Source of the DNA: JBJENW01 sp051880395
Lineage (GTDB): Bacteria; Bacillota; Clostridia; Lachnospirales; Lachnospiraceae
Assembly (NCBI GenBank): GCA_051880395.1
Contig: JBJENW010000196.1
Location: 1 to 11,865, forward strand
DNA: 11,865 nt
Direction: 5' to 3'
Shown here: one piece after another, positions 1-7,275 of the stretch
How the letters are laid out: each line of letters begins with the position of its first letter
Position numbering within the stretch: the first letter of the stretch is position 1
Position numbers and translations under genes: made by a program
The notes under the pieces: model-generated
Told to the model about the DNA's origin: nothing
The model's database searches: none
What the model saw: only the letters and a program-made list of their open reading frames with translations

Positions 1-51
1 AGCAGAGGACTGAAAATCCTCGTGTCTCTGGTTCGATTCCGGAACTAGGCA
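1..51 (+). tRNA. tRNA-Phe (GAA), 5' part cut off by window edge
   Basis: The anticodon stem GAGGA/TCCTC encloses the loop CTGAAAA, giving anticodon GAA at 12-14 (Phe). The T arm is TCTGG-TTCGATT-CCGGA, followed by a 7-base acceptor 3' strand and discriminator A at 51. The acceptor 5' strand and D arm lie outside the window. CCA is not encoded. It sits 21 bases before tRNA-Lys, so both are probably cut from one precursor. Confidence 0.9.
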
Positions 52-72
52 TTCAGAACTTAATATTAGTAT

Positions 73-145
73 GGGATATTAGCTCAGTTGGTAGAGCACT
101 TGACTTTTAATCAAGTTGTCCGGGGTTCGAATCCCCGATGTCTCA
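73..145 (+). tRNA. tRNA-Lys (TTT)
   Basis: Complete 73-base cloverleaf. The acceptor GGGATAT pairs with ATGTCTC (two G-U pairs), the D arm carries AGCTCAGTTGGTAGAGC, the anticodon stem CTTGA/TCAAG encloses CTTTTAA (anticodon TTT, Lys), and the T arm is CGGGG-TTCGAAT-CCCCG. The discriminator is A145 and no CCA is encoded. It is the last gene of the tRNA array and is followed at once by a terminator. Confidence 0.97.
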
Positions 146-152
146 TTGATTA

Positions 153-179
153 AAAGAATCGAACGATTCTTTTTTTTTA
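153..179 (+). terminator. Rho-independent terminator of the tRNA array
   Basis: AAAGAATCG and CGATTCTTT pair around a 2-base AA loop and run into nine T residues. It lies 8 bases after the 3' end of tRNA-Lys. No clear promoter follows it before the next gene, so that gene may use read-through or a weak promoter in the AT-rich stretch 170-200. Confidence 0.9.
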
Positions 180-221
180 TATAAAAATGGATTTATGTGA
201 ATTGGGAGGAGGATGAAAGAA

Positions 222-1247
222 ATGGGACATATGAGGGATATTTTGCGTACGGCTTTTAGTTTTCATGGTGATACGGCTGAGCCAGAAGTGATTCGTGAGA
301 GAATCTTAAGTGGTGGTGAAATTCATGGAACAAATTTATGTGTACTAATGCTTGCAATTTTTATTGCAAGCATAGGTTTAAATATGAATTCTACTGCAGT
401 GATTATTGGCGCAATGTTGATTTCTCCTTTGATGGGAACTATTATGGCGATGGCATACGGAATTGTAACTTTGGACTGGCGCCAAGCTTCAGATTCCGCA
501 ATGGGGTTATTTTTCCAAGTTGTTATTTGTTTAGTGACATCCATGCTGTATTTTATGGTTTCACCGATTACAACGGCTTCTTCGGAGATTTTGGCAAGAA
601 CTTCTCCGACAATATGGGATGTATTAATTGCATTTTTCGGAGGTTTTGCCGGAATTATAGGATTTACCCGTAAAGAAAAGTCGAATATTATTCCGGGAGT
701 CGCAATTGCGACAGCTTTGATGCCTCCGCTTTGCACAGCAGGATATGGGTTGGCAGTGCATTCTTGGCAGTATTTTGCCGGAGCAATGTATTTATTTTTA
801 ATTAATACATATTTTATTGCGTTGGCCACAGGAATTGGTTTGATTATTATGAAAGTTCCACAGAGAAAAAAGATGCGACCGGAGATCGCACGCAAATTAA
901 AACGAAATCTGGTGAGAAATACGATATTATTTATTTTGCCGAGTATCTTTTTAGGAGGGCGGTTGGTCAGACAGGAAATGCAGGATACGACGCCGATTTA
1001 TGAAAGTAAAGAGGCAAAAATCGATTTGAAACATTTACAGCGGGAAGTAAAACTTGTTTATCCAAGTGTTACTGATGTTCGAGTAGGATATATTTATCAT
1101 TGGGATGATCAGGCGAATAAGCAGATTGAAAGTCTGGATATGATTGTAAAGAGTAAAACAGAACTTCCAGAGGAAAAAAAGGAAATCATTTCAAAATGGT
1201 TGAAGCTGGAAACAAATTATGATGAGATTACATTTATAGTAAAATAA
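222..1247 (+). CDS. DUF389 / TIGR00341-type hydrophobic membrane protein
   Basis: A polytopic membrane protein of about 341 residues. After a soluble N-terminus of about 35 residues come several hydrophobic segments. The DUF389 core NSTAVIIGAMLISPLMG is followed by a glycine-rich FFGGFAGIIGFTR stretch and the segment NIIPGVAIATALMPPLC, all hallmarks of the family. The last ~95 residues are soluble and charged. The family occurs in bacteria and archaea and its biochemical role is not established, so no substrate is proposed. Start: the Shine-Dalgarno GGGAGGAGG (204-212) abuts an ATG at 213 and lies 9 bases before the in-frame ATG at 222. The second spacing is normal, so 222 is preferred and 213 is the alternative. 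It ends 16 bases before pepP and probably shares its transcript. Confidence 0.88.
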   Translation: MGHMRDILRTAFSFHGDTAEPEVIRERILSGGEIHGTNLCVLMLAIFIASIGLNMNSTAVIIGAMLISPLMGTIMAMAYGIVTLDWRQASDSAMGLFFQVVICLVTSMLYFMVSPITTASSEILARTSPTIWDVLIAFFGGFAGIIGFTRKEKSNIIPGVAIATALMPPLCTAGYGLAVHSWQYFAGAMYLFLINTYFIALATGIGLIIMKVPQRKKMRPEIARKLKRNLVRNTILFILPSIFLGGRLVRQEMQDTTPIYESKEAKIDLKHLQREVKLVYPSVTDVRVGYIYHWDDQANKQIESLDMIVKSKTELPEEKKEIISKWLKLETNYDEITFIVK

Positions 1248-1263
1248 AAGGAAGGTGTGCGGG

Positions 1264-2508
1264 ATGAATTATCAGATGCGTAGAAAAAAGGTTGGAGAAG
1301 AGTTGGAAAAAGGGGATGTTTGCATTCTTTTTTCTGGCATAGAACAACATATAAGTGCAGATGAATATGCACCATTTGAAGCAAATCGTAATTTTTTTTA
1401 TTTGACCGGTTTGAGACGGGAAAATATGGTTCTTGTTTTGGATTATGCGGCGAGTGAGCCGAAAAGCATATTATTTATAGAACGTGCAGATGAGACAAAA
1501 GAGCGGTGGTTTGGAAAAAAGGTCACGGTAGAAGAAGCAAAGGAATGCTCAGGTATTGAGGATATTCGGTTTATTGATACCTTTGAAAGTTGGCTAGACC
1601 GTCTGATGACGCGGGAAGATGTAAAAAGTTTTTATTTTGATTGTTATCGAAATCAGTTTTCTGATCTGGAAACGTATAATTTGTATCAGGCGCGTCTTTT
1701 TGCCAAGAAATATCCAGGGATCATGATCAACAATGCTTTTCCAATTCTGGCAGGATTGCGGATGGAAAAGGACGAGGACGAAATTGCAAAGATGCGACAG
1801 GCAATTGCAATTACGGACAATGGTTTAAAACGTGTGATGCGGAAGTTGAAACCAGAACAGAAAGAATACCAGGTACAGGCGGAGTTTGAGTATGCAATAC
1901 ATTATGCTGGAGCGGAATCTGTGGCATTTCCAACGATTGCGGGGAGCGGAAAAAATGGAACAATGCTGCATTATGAAACAAATCAGGATGTATGTAAGGA
2001 TGGAAGTTTGATTTTACTGGACCTTGGTGCAAAATACGAAGGGTATTGTGCGGATATTACGCGGACGTATCCGGTAAATGGAGTATTTTCAAAACGGCAA
2101 AGAGAGGTGTATGAGATTGTTTTAGAGGCGAATCGTGCGGTGGCGGAAACAGCGACGCCTGGAATGACAATTAAGGAATTGGATGATGTTTGTAAAGAGG
2201 TTTTGGCGGAAGGATGTATGCGATTAGGGCTGATTCAGGAAAAAGAGGAAATTGGAAGATATTATATGCATTCGATTTCACATCATCTGGGTATTGATGT
2301 GCATGATGTGACAGTGGATCGAAAGTGTGTATTACAGCCGGGAATGGTGATCACAGATGAACCGGGATTGTATATTGATGAGTGGGAGATTGGCATCCGA
2401 ATTGAGGATGATCTTTTGATCACAGAGGACGGGTGCGAGGTTTTATCGGAAGAAATTATGCGAGATCCGGATGAAATCGAACAATATATGAAACAACATG
2501 CAGAATAA
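1264..2508 (+). CDS. pepP: Xaa-Pro aminopeptidase (aminopeptidase P, M24B family)
   Basis: A cytosolic metallopeptidase of 414 residues that removes N-terminal residues preceding proline. The N-terminal AMP_N domain (about 1-125) contains the family signature FEANRNFFYLTGL. The C-terminal pita-bread M24 domain (about 175-400) holds all five dinuclear-metal ligands: D253 (LLDLG), D264 (CADITRTYP), H340 (SISHHLG), E366 (TDEPGLY) and E381 (IRIEDDLL). H347 in DVHD matches the second catalytic His of the family. The length fits the family (E. coli PepP is about 440). ATG 1264 is chosen because GGAAGG at about 1250-1255 lies 8-9 bases upstream; a GTG three codons earlier has no room for a ribosome site. 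It is the second gene of a unit with the DUF389 gene and ends before a bidirectional terminator. Confidence 0.95.
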   Translation: MNYQMRRKKVGEELEKGDVCILFSGIEQHISADEYAPFEANRNFFYLTGLRRENMVLVLDYAASEPKSILFIERADETKERWFGKKVTVEEAKECSGIEDIRFIDTFESWLDRLMTREDVKSFYFDCYRNQFSDLETYNLYQARLFAKKYPGIMINNAFPILAGLRMEKDEDEIAKMRQAIAITDNGLKRVMRKLKPEQKEYQVQAEFEYAIHYAGAESVAFPTIAGSGKNGTMLHYETNQDVCKDGSLILLDLGAKYEGYCADITRTYPVNGVFSKRQREVYEIVLEANRAVAETATPGMTIKELDDVCKEVLAEGCMRLGLIQEKEEIGRYYMHSISHHLGIDVHDVTVDRKCVLQPGMVITDEPGLYIDEWEIGIRIEDDLLITEDGCEVLSEEIMRDPDEIEQYMKQHAE

Positions 2509-2517
2509 GGAAAGGGG

Positions 2518-2564
2518 TTACAGTTCACGCGTTTTTCAAACTAGACAGACTTTTTGAACTGTGA
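2518..2564. repeat. Inverted repeat in the pepP 3' flank
   Basis: TTACAGTTCA (2518-2527) pairs with TGAACTGTGA (2555-2564), with one G-T pair. Inside the 27-base gap a second pair, TTCAAA (2535-2540) and TTTGAA (2553-2558), could form instead. The stretch is non-coding between convergent transcripts. No function is evident. Confidence 0.45.
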
Positions 2565-2592
2565 ATTGGAAATGATGTGTGAACAGTAAAGG

Positions 2593-2634
2593 AAAATGGG
2601 ATGTTTCTCAAGTGAAGAGCGACATCCCATTTTT
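2593..2634. terminator. Bidirectional terminator between pepP and the ter operon
   Basis: AAAATGGGATGT (2593-2604) and ACATCCCATTTT (2622-2633) form a perfect 12-bp stem with a 17-base loop. T residues follow on the plus strand, and on the minus strand the stem runs into TTTTCCTTT. It serves the convergent pepP and AIM24 genes. Confidence 0.9.
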
Positions 2635-2649
2635 ATGTAGAAAAAAGTT

Positions 2650-3444
2650 TTAATTAAATAAATTATTGACAAAATTTCCGATTGCCTGGCTGGTACGGTC
2701 ATTTCCGACGTTTACACCAGCATTTGCCTGTGTAGTCGGACGGTTTCCAGTACGATGACCATCCATACTGACATCGACACCAGATGTACGTTCATTTGGC
2801 TGAATGACAATGGTCGTTGGCTGATTCCATTCAAACATATAGGATTCGCCAGAAGCCTGACCGATTAAGTTTTTCCAGCTTAAATCCAGTTTGAATTGTG
2901 GATCTGCGCCTGTCCAGCAGACAATGGCATCTGGATCTGCAGTCAGGGTAGAACCGGTTCTCTGATTGGTGAGAACAATTGGGTTTCCTTCGCTCAAAAC
3001 AGCCACTAGTGCGTTTGGACCGACACCGGTTAACGTACTGGTTGCAAGACCTTTCTGACTGATGATACCTTGTGCAAGAAAACGAACACTGTATTTACAG
3101 GAATCAGTGAATGCTAATAGGTTCTCGCTCTCGACAGATAAAGTTTCGCCCTGCGCCAAGGGAATAACAGTTACGTGCTGTTCGTTATTTGCGTAATAGG
3201 TAACGCATTCACCGGAGCATTTTACTTTCATCAATGGAAGATTTTCACCGGTAAAACGGCGGGTGAGCTGTCCGAGTGCGGCTGCTACCGGATTTCCCTG
3301 TGGTCCTAATAATACTTTTTCAAATTGATAGTTTTTTCCGCCGAAAGATTCACCCCCAATGAAGGCGCCGGCTTTTGTAAAGATCTGTTCACCAGCTTGT
3401 GCGTGTATTTTTAAAGTTAACTCATTTAATGATTCAAATGTCAT
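2650..3444 (-). CDS. AIM24 family protein (DUF124 / TIGR00266-like)
   Basis: 264 residues, with no signal peptide or membrane segment. About residues 20-215 form a beta-rich AIM24 (PF01987) domain: repeated Gly-turn strands, and the core LATSTLTGVGPNALVAVLSE resembling the family's G-x-T-x-L-T-G-x-G block. The last ~45 residues (from about 220) are rich in Asn, Thr, Arg and Gly and look disordered. Bacterial AIM24 proteins have no firm biochemical role; they recur next to TerD-type genes, as here. It is the last gene of the operon, 25 bases after the extended TerD. The Shine-Dalgarno AGGAGGT lies about 10 bases before the ATG, slightly long. A joint membrane-stress role with the TerD proteins is inference. 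Confidence 0.82.
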   Translation of the reverse strand: MTFESLNELTLKIHAQAGEQIFTKAGAFIGGESFGGKNYQFEKVLLGPQGNPVAAALGQLTRRFTGENLPLMKVKCSGECVTYYANNEQHVTVIPLAQGETLSVESENLLAFTDSCKYSVRFLAQGIISQKGLATSTLTGVGPNALVAVLSEGNPIVLTNQRTGSTLTADPDAIVCWTGADPQFKLDLSWKNLIGQASGESYMFEWNQPTTIVIQPNERTSGVDVSMDGHRTGNRPTTQANAGVNVGNDRTSQAIGNFVNNLFN

Positions 3445-3469
3445 AACGATAACTACCTCCTAAAATAAA

Positions 3470-4360
3470 TTATCCAGCTACGTTTACACCATAGCGGATG
3501 CAAAGATCATATAGATCGGCTTCAACACCATCACCGATAGGGTTCATTTTCCATTCGCCATTATGACGGTACAGTTCTGCAACCATCATGGATGTGACAT
3601 TGCTGTAATATTCGGTTAAATTAAAGCGGCACAATTCGCGTTTGGTATCTTGGTCAACCAAACGAATATAGGCATTCTGGACACCACTAAAGTTTAAATT
3701 TCGTTCACGTGCTTCATTAATGGTGACAACAAAGATCAGTTTTTTCGCCTGCGGATTTACTTGTGAAAGACGTACATGAATGACTTCATCATCACCGACA
3801 CCGGAACCATCACGATTGTCGCCGCTGTGACGAACGGAACCATCCGGGCTGGCCGGCTGGTTATAGTATACAAACCAATCATCGCCGAGTACTTTTTCAT
3901 TGTCTCCTAAAATAAAGCATTCTGCATCTAAATCGTAAACACCCTGATTGGAAACATCCCATCCAAGTCCTACATCAATATTTTCTAATGCATTTCCGAA
4001 TTTTGCCAAGCTTGTTTTTTGACCTTTCTTTAAAATTACGCCTGTTGCCTGTGGATGAGGAATACCGCCAGGAATCGGATTATTGCCACTTTGGAATGTA
4101 TTTGAAGGCGGTGTTTGATATGAATTGGATGCAGCTGGATTTGCACCAAAATTCTGAGGATTTGATTGCATACCAGAGGGATTCGGCTGCGTGTATGGAT
4201 TGACTGGCTGAGCTGTCTGTGCAGTGTAATTTTGCTGCGGATAGCCGTTAGGTTGCTGAACAGGCTGACCGGTGTTTGGAGTGGCAGATGGCGTAGATTG
4301 CGCATCTGCCATATCACTCAAACTCATCGGCGGCCTTGTATTCATTGGAATATTAATCAT
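3470..4360 (-). CDS. TerD domain protein with Pro/Gln/Asn-rich N-terminal extension
   Basis: 296 residues in two parts. Residues 1 to about 105 are low complexity, dominated by P, Q, N, T, S and G with several Tyr, and have no signal peptide or membrane segment. Residues about 107-296 are a full TerD domain: GVILKKGQKTSL start, VGLGWDVSN, the acidic YDLDAECF site and the Ca2+-loop motif GDNRDGSGVGDDE, then INEARERNLNF and NAYIRLVD. TerD domains bind Ca2+ and belong to tellurite/stress-resistance ter systems. The gene lies 25 bases after the shorter TerD and has GGAGG 6 bases before its ATG. The extension may be an interaction or phase-separation tail (inference). It is a divergent paralogue rather than a recent copy: LSQ replaces DLS after the Ca2+ loop, and the C-terminus differs. 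Confidence 0.9.
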   Translation of the reverse strand: MINIPMNTRPPMSLSDMADAQSTPSATPNTGQPVQQPNGYPQQNYTAQTAQPVNPYTQPNPSGMQSNPQNFGANPAASNSYQTPPSNTFQSGNNPIPGGIPHPQATGVILKKGQKTSLAKFGNALENIDVGLGWDVSNQGVYDLDAECFILGDNEKVLGDDWFVYYNQPASPDGSVRHSGDNRDGSGVGDDEVIHVRLSQVNPQAKKLIFVVTINEARERNLNFSGVQNAYIRLVDQDTKRELCRFNLTEYYSNVTSMMVAELYRHNGEWKMNPIGDGVEADLYDLCIRYGVNVAG

Positions 4361-4385
4361 GAATTACCTCCGATCAAAGAAAAAC

Positions 4386-4967
4386 TTAACCGACTGAAAT
4401 ACCAAAGTTTGCACAAAGAGCAGCAAGACCACCCTGGAAACCGGCACCAACGGCATTAAATTTCCATTCTGTTCCATTTTTATAAATTTCACCGACAACA
4501 ACAGCGGTTTCTATGCTATAATCTTCGCCAAGATCATAACGAATGAGTTCTTCGTTTGTGTCGGCATTTACGACACGGATATAGGCGTTGGAAACCTGAC
4601 CGAAATTCTGATTTCTTGCTTCTGCTTCATAGATGGTAGCCGTGAAGCTGACTTTCTCAATGTTTTCCGGAATCAGGCTCAAATCTACAAGAATCTGTTC
4701 GTCATCACCTTCGCCTTCGCCGGTGCGATTATCTCCAGTAGATTTTACAGATTTGGAAGGATGTTCCTGATTTCCGTAGAAGATAAATTCTTTATCAGTA
4801 GGGCATTTCCCGGAATTGTCTGATAAAAAGGCGGAGGCATCTAAGTCGAAATCAGATCCCCCATCGTATTTATTCGTGTCCCAGCCCAGACCTACGATTA
4901 AGTGTTTTAAACCTGGATTGTCTTTGGTTAATGAAACTTTTTGTCCCTTGCTTAAACTAACTGCCAT
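4386..4967 (-). CDS. terD: TerD family Ca2+-binding stress protein
   Basis: A single TerD domain of 193 residues, the standard length for TerD/TerE/CABP1-type proteins. MAVSLSKGQKVSLTK opens the domain, followed by VGLGWDTN (25-32), the acidic SDFDLDASAF (38-47), the Ca2+-coordinating GDNRTGEGEGDDE (78-90), EAEARNQNFGQV and NAYIRVV, and a C-terminal ANFGISVG. The motifs are intact, so a working Ca2+ site is expected. TerD proteins act in the cytosol or at the membrane in tellurite, phage and envelope-stress resistance; the physiological role in Clostridia is unclear. It is the first gene of the minus-strand operon. AAGGAG lies 8 bases before the ATG. The symbol marks the family only; it could equally be called terE. 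Confidence 0.93.
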   Translation of the reverse strand: MAVSLSKGQKVSLTKDNPGLKHLIVGLGWDTNKYDGGSDFDLDASAFLSDNSGKCPTDKEFIFYGNQEHPSKSVKSTGDNRTGEGEGDDEQILVDLSLIPENIEKVSFTATIYEAEARNQNFGQVSNAYIRVVNADTNEELIRYDLGEDYSIETAVVVGEIYKNGTEWKFNAVGAGFQGGLAALCANFGISVG

Positions 4968-5001
4968 GTGTTTACTCTCCTTTTTAAATAAAATATTGTG
5001 G

Positions 5002-5039
5002 ATCCAGAAAAGACGATCAGAATGAAGGATTTTCTGGAT
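5002..5039 (-). repeat. 10-bp inverted repeat in the ter operon leader
   Basis: ATCCAGAAAA (5002-5011) and TTTTCTGGAT (5030-5039) are perfectly complementary with an 18-base spacer. It lies between the candidate promoter (5064-5093) and the ribosome site of the first TerD gene. No T-run follows on the minus strand, so it is more likely an operator or a leader hairpin than a terminator. Confidence 0.6.
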
Positions 5040-5063
5040 AATGATTCTAATGCTACAGTATTT

Positions 5064-5093
5064 ATTTTACAATATATAAGAAACGTTTGTAAA
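5064..5093 (-). promoter_or_regulatory. Candidate promoter of the ter operon
   Basis: Read on the minus strand, TTTACA (5093-5088) and TAAAAT (5069-5064) are separated by 18 bases. This gives a leader of about 90 bases before the TerD start. The surroundings are AT-rich, so other pairings are possible. Confidence 0.45.
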
Positions 5094-5217
5094 GTATGAA
5101 TTGTACTTTTAACAAAGAAAAGAGGATTTTTTGTCCTTTTTTTGTTAGTTTCTATAAATATTTGATTGAGGCAGACCATGTTAGATGAGAAAGAGTGATA
5201 GTATATGCGAAAACCAT

Positions 5218-5239
5218 TTTACATATTCTTTACATCTTC
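5218..5239 (+). repeat. Tandem 11-bp direct repeat upstream of the cstA promoter
   Basis: TTTACATATTC is followed immediately by TTTACATCTTC (10 of 11 identical). The pair ends 30 bases before the -35 box of cstA. One-helical-turn phasing on the upstream side suits an activator site, but no regulator can be assigned. Confidence 0.4.
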
Positions 5240-5269
5240 AATAAAAAATTTATAAAAATTTAATTTTTA

Positions 5270-5298
5270 TTGACATTTATATGGTAAAGTGATAAAGT
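5270..5298 (+). promoter_or_regulatory. sigma-A promoter of cstA
   Basis: Consensus -35 TTGACA (5270-5275), 17-base spacer, and -10 TAAAGT (5293-5298) preceded by TGA, an extended -10. Long A/T tracts just upstream resemble an UP element. The predicted start is near 5305, giving a leader of about 55 bases. Confidence 0.8.
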
Positions 5299-5311
5299 CA
5301 CAAAGGTGACT
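5296..5311. promoter_or_regulatory. Palindrome over the cstA transcription start
   Basis: AGTCAC (5296-5301) and GTGACT (5306-5311) form a perfect 6+4+6 inverted repeat overlapping the end of the -10 box and the predicted start. That position suits a repressor operator. A small hairpin at the mRNA 5' end is the alternative. Confidence 0.45.
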
Positions 5312-5359
5312 CAAATCCATTCAAGTTACAAGATGAAATATTAGAAAAAGGGTGAGAAA

Positions 5360-7054
5360 ATGAATGGTTTAGTAATTATTTTAATTGGTATTATTGTGTT
5401 AGGTGCAGGCTATTTGTTGTATGGACGCTGGCTTGCAAAGAAATGGGGCATCGATGTGAAGGCAGAGACACCTGCCTACAAATATGAAGACGGACAGGAT
5501 TTTGTTCCAGCGTCAAAATTTACGGTGTTCTCCCATCAATTTTCGTCCATAGCCGGTGCGGGACCTGTGACAGGACCGATCATGGCCTCTGTATTTGGCT
5601 GGGTGCCGGTATTATTATGGCTTTTGATTGGTGGTTTGTTCTTCGGAGCTGTACAGGATTTTGGAGCGTTGTATGCCTCTGTGAAGAATGAAGGCAAATC
5701 CATGGGTATGCTGATTGAAAAGTATATCGGAAAAACAGGAAGAAAACTCTTTATGTTGTTTTGCTGGCTATTTACTTTGTTGGTAATTGCGGCATTTACG
5801 GACATGGTAGCAGGTACGTTTGCGGCAGTAGGAGTGGAGAATCAGACAGAAGCAGCAGGACTTGCGAATGCATCTGCGGCATCGATTTCTATGTTGTTTA
5901 TTGTAGTTGCAGTTATTTTTGGACTGATTCAGAAGAAAGTCGGACATATGAGTGAAGGAGTACGTGCAGTCATTGCAATCGCACTTTTGGTATTGATGTT
6001 CGTCGTTGGTATGAACGTACCGATGTATGCGACAAAAAGCCAGTGGACACTGATTGTTATGGCATATTTATTCTTGGCAGCTGTATTACCGATGTGGCTT
6101 TTGATGCAGCCGCGTGATTACATGACAACGTTCATGCTTTTAGGTATGATCATAGGTGCGGTTGTCGGTGTGTTTGTTGCTCATCCGGCAATGCAGCTGA
6201 ATGCATTTAACGGATTTACAGTAGGAACTGCCGATGCAAGACAACATTTGTTTCCGACTCTGTTTGTAACGATTGCCTGCGGTGCGGTTTCTGGTTTCCA
6301 CAGTCTTGTGTCTTCGGGAACTTCCTCAAAGACGATCAGCAATGAGAAGGATATGCCGATGGTTGGATATGGCGCTATGGTAGTAGAAAGTTTACTGGGT
6401 GTCGTTGCGTTGGTAGTTGTAGGTGCGGTTGCAGTAGGAGGAACAAAACCGGAAGGAACACCGTTTGCGATCTTCTCTACAGGTGTTGCCGGATTTTTAG
6501 AAAAAATGGGTGTCCCGGTTCATGTTGCAACGGTATTTATGACAATGTGTGTATCGGCGCTGGCACTGACATCACTGGATTCTGTTGCGCGTATCGGTAG
6601 AATGTCTTTCCAGGAATTATTTTATGAAGATACCACAGATCCAAGTCAGATAACTGGGGTACGAAAGGTATTGACAAATAAATACTTTGCAACGATTATC
6701 ACATTAGTACTTGGATATCTTTTGACACTGGGTGGATATAATAATATCTGGCCATTGTTTGGATCCGCAAACCAGCTTCTGGCAGCATTGGTACTGATTG
6801 CCCTGGCAGTCTTTTTGCGGACAACTGGAAGAACCGGATGGACCTTATATGTGCCAATGTGTATGATGTTGATCGTAACATTTACGGCATTGATTCAAAA
6901 GACCATTGCACTGGTCGGTGCGGTGGATGCAGGAACAGCAACTTTCTTGGTAGAAGGCTTGCAGCTGATTGTAGCGATTCTTTTGATGATTTTAGGTGTT
7001 TTGGTCGCATGGCACTGCTTTGGAAAATTATTAAAAACGGAGAAAGCAAACTAA
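5360..7054 (+). CDS. cstA: CstA-family carbon-starvation transporter (peptide/pyruvate type)
   Basis: 564 residues, almost entirely membrane-embedded, with a first TM at about 3-21. The CstA signature HQFSSIAGAGPVTGP lies at 59-73, followed by a Gly/Phe-rich GGLFFGAVQDFGALYASV block (91-108). Later come VSGFHSLVSSGTSSKT, LTSLDSVARIGRMSFQEL and the NNIWPLFGSANQLLAAL block, all conserved in the family. E. coli CstA and BtsT import peptides or pyruvate when carbon is scarce; the substrate here cannot be read from sequence. It is shorter than E. coli CstA (about 700), as is common in Clostridia. AGGGTGAG precedes the ATG. The gene is monocistronic, with its own promoter and a strong terminator. 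Fragments of a LytS/LytT-like system and of another cstA follow it, which fits the known pairing of such transporters with those regulators. Confidence 0.93.
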   Translation: MNGLVIILIGIIVLGAGYLLYGRWLAKKWGIDVKAETPAYKYEDGQDFVPASKFTVFSHQFSSIAGAGPVTGPIMASVFGWVPVLLWLLIGGLFFGAVQDFGALYASVKNEGKSMGMLIEKYIGKTGRKLFMLFCWLFTLLVIAAFTDMVAGTFAAVGVENQTEAAGLANASAASISMLFIVVAVIFGLIQKKVGHMSEGVRAVIAIALLVLMFVVGMNVPMYATKSQWTLIVMAYLFLAAVLPMWLLMQPRDYMTTFMLLGMIIGAVVGVFVAHPAMQLNAFNGFTVGTADARQHLFPTLFVTIACGAVSGFHSLVSSGTSSKTISNEKDMPMVGYGAMVVESLLGVVALVVVGAVAVGGTKPEGTPFAIFSTGVAGFLEKMGVPVHVATVFMTMCVSALALTSLDSVARIGRMSFQELFYEDTTDPSQITGVRKVLTNKYFATIITLVLGYLLTLGGYNNIWPLFGSANQLLAALVLIALAVFLRTTGRTGWTLYVPMCMMLIVTFTALIQKTIALVGAVDAGTATFLVEGLQLIVAILLMILGVLVAWHCFGKLLKTEKAN

Positions 7055-7067
7055 ATAGGCAGAGGAT

Positions 7068-7108
7068 AAAAACTTCCCGTTGTGTGAGTATGCAACGGGA
7101 AGTTTTTT
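7068..7108. terminator. Terminator of cstA (bidirectional form)
   Basis: A 13-15-bp perfect stem built on ACTTCCCGTTG and CAACGGGAAGT, with a 10-base loop and a run of six T at 7103-7108. The A-run at 7068-7072 gives the same signal on the minus strand. It has replaced the rest of the response-regulator remnant that reads toward it. Confidence 0.95.
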
Positions 7109-7109
7109 A

Positions 7110-7275
7110 AGTGATGGAAAATAAAGATAGCATGAAATGTATGTGCTGCGACATATTGTAAAGTAGCTTCAGCACAGTCTGCTTCAAAAAAGGATTGGGA
7201 ACCTAGTAAGGATTCTAGTAAAAAAAGTAATTCTTTTCGAGCTGGCTTTTCGCCATCTACAATTAAAATGTTCAT
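7110..7275 (-). pseudogene. Remnant of a LytT/BtsR-type response regulator (receiver N-terminus)
   Basis: Starting at an ATG with AAAGGG about 9 bases upstream, the minus strand reads MNILIVDGEKPARKELLFLL, the typical start of LytTR-type receivers (ILIVDDEKPAR). About 53 residues of receiver homology follow. One of the paired acidic residues is changed (VDG instead of VDD), and the expected phospho-acceptor Asp after HAIFI is Phe. The reading then runs into the cstA terminator, so the rest of the receiver and the whole DNA-binding LytTR domain are missing. It is clearly non-functional and remains fused in frame behind the kinase remnant. Confidence 0.75.

Larger units (their letters stand above)
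4968..5359. other. Divergent intergenic region between the ter operon and cstA
   Basis: 392 bases, strongly AT-rich and without a credible gene. It carries the ter leader and promoter on the minus strand (4968-5093) and the cstA promoter with candidate control sites on the plus strand (5218-5311). I see nothing further of note in 5147-5217. Confidence 0.8.

Noticed and set aside
323..895. Long minus-strand open frame of 190 codons inside the DUF389 gene.
   Set aside because: It is antisense to a gene with clear family motifs, has no ribosome site and no recognisable protein features.
5111..5146. Imperfect hairpin (GGA/TCC core with A/T arms) in the ter-cstA intergenic region, looking like a terminator.
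   Set aside because: The stem is almost wholly A-T with G-T pairs and no transcript is known to need it; low-complexity sequence explains it.
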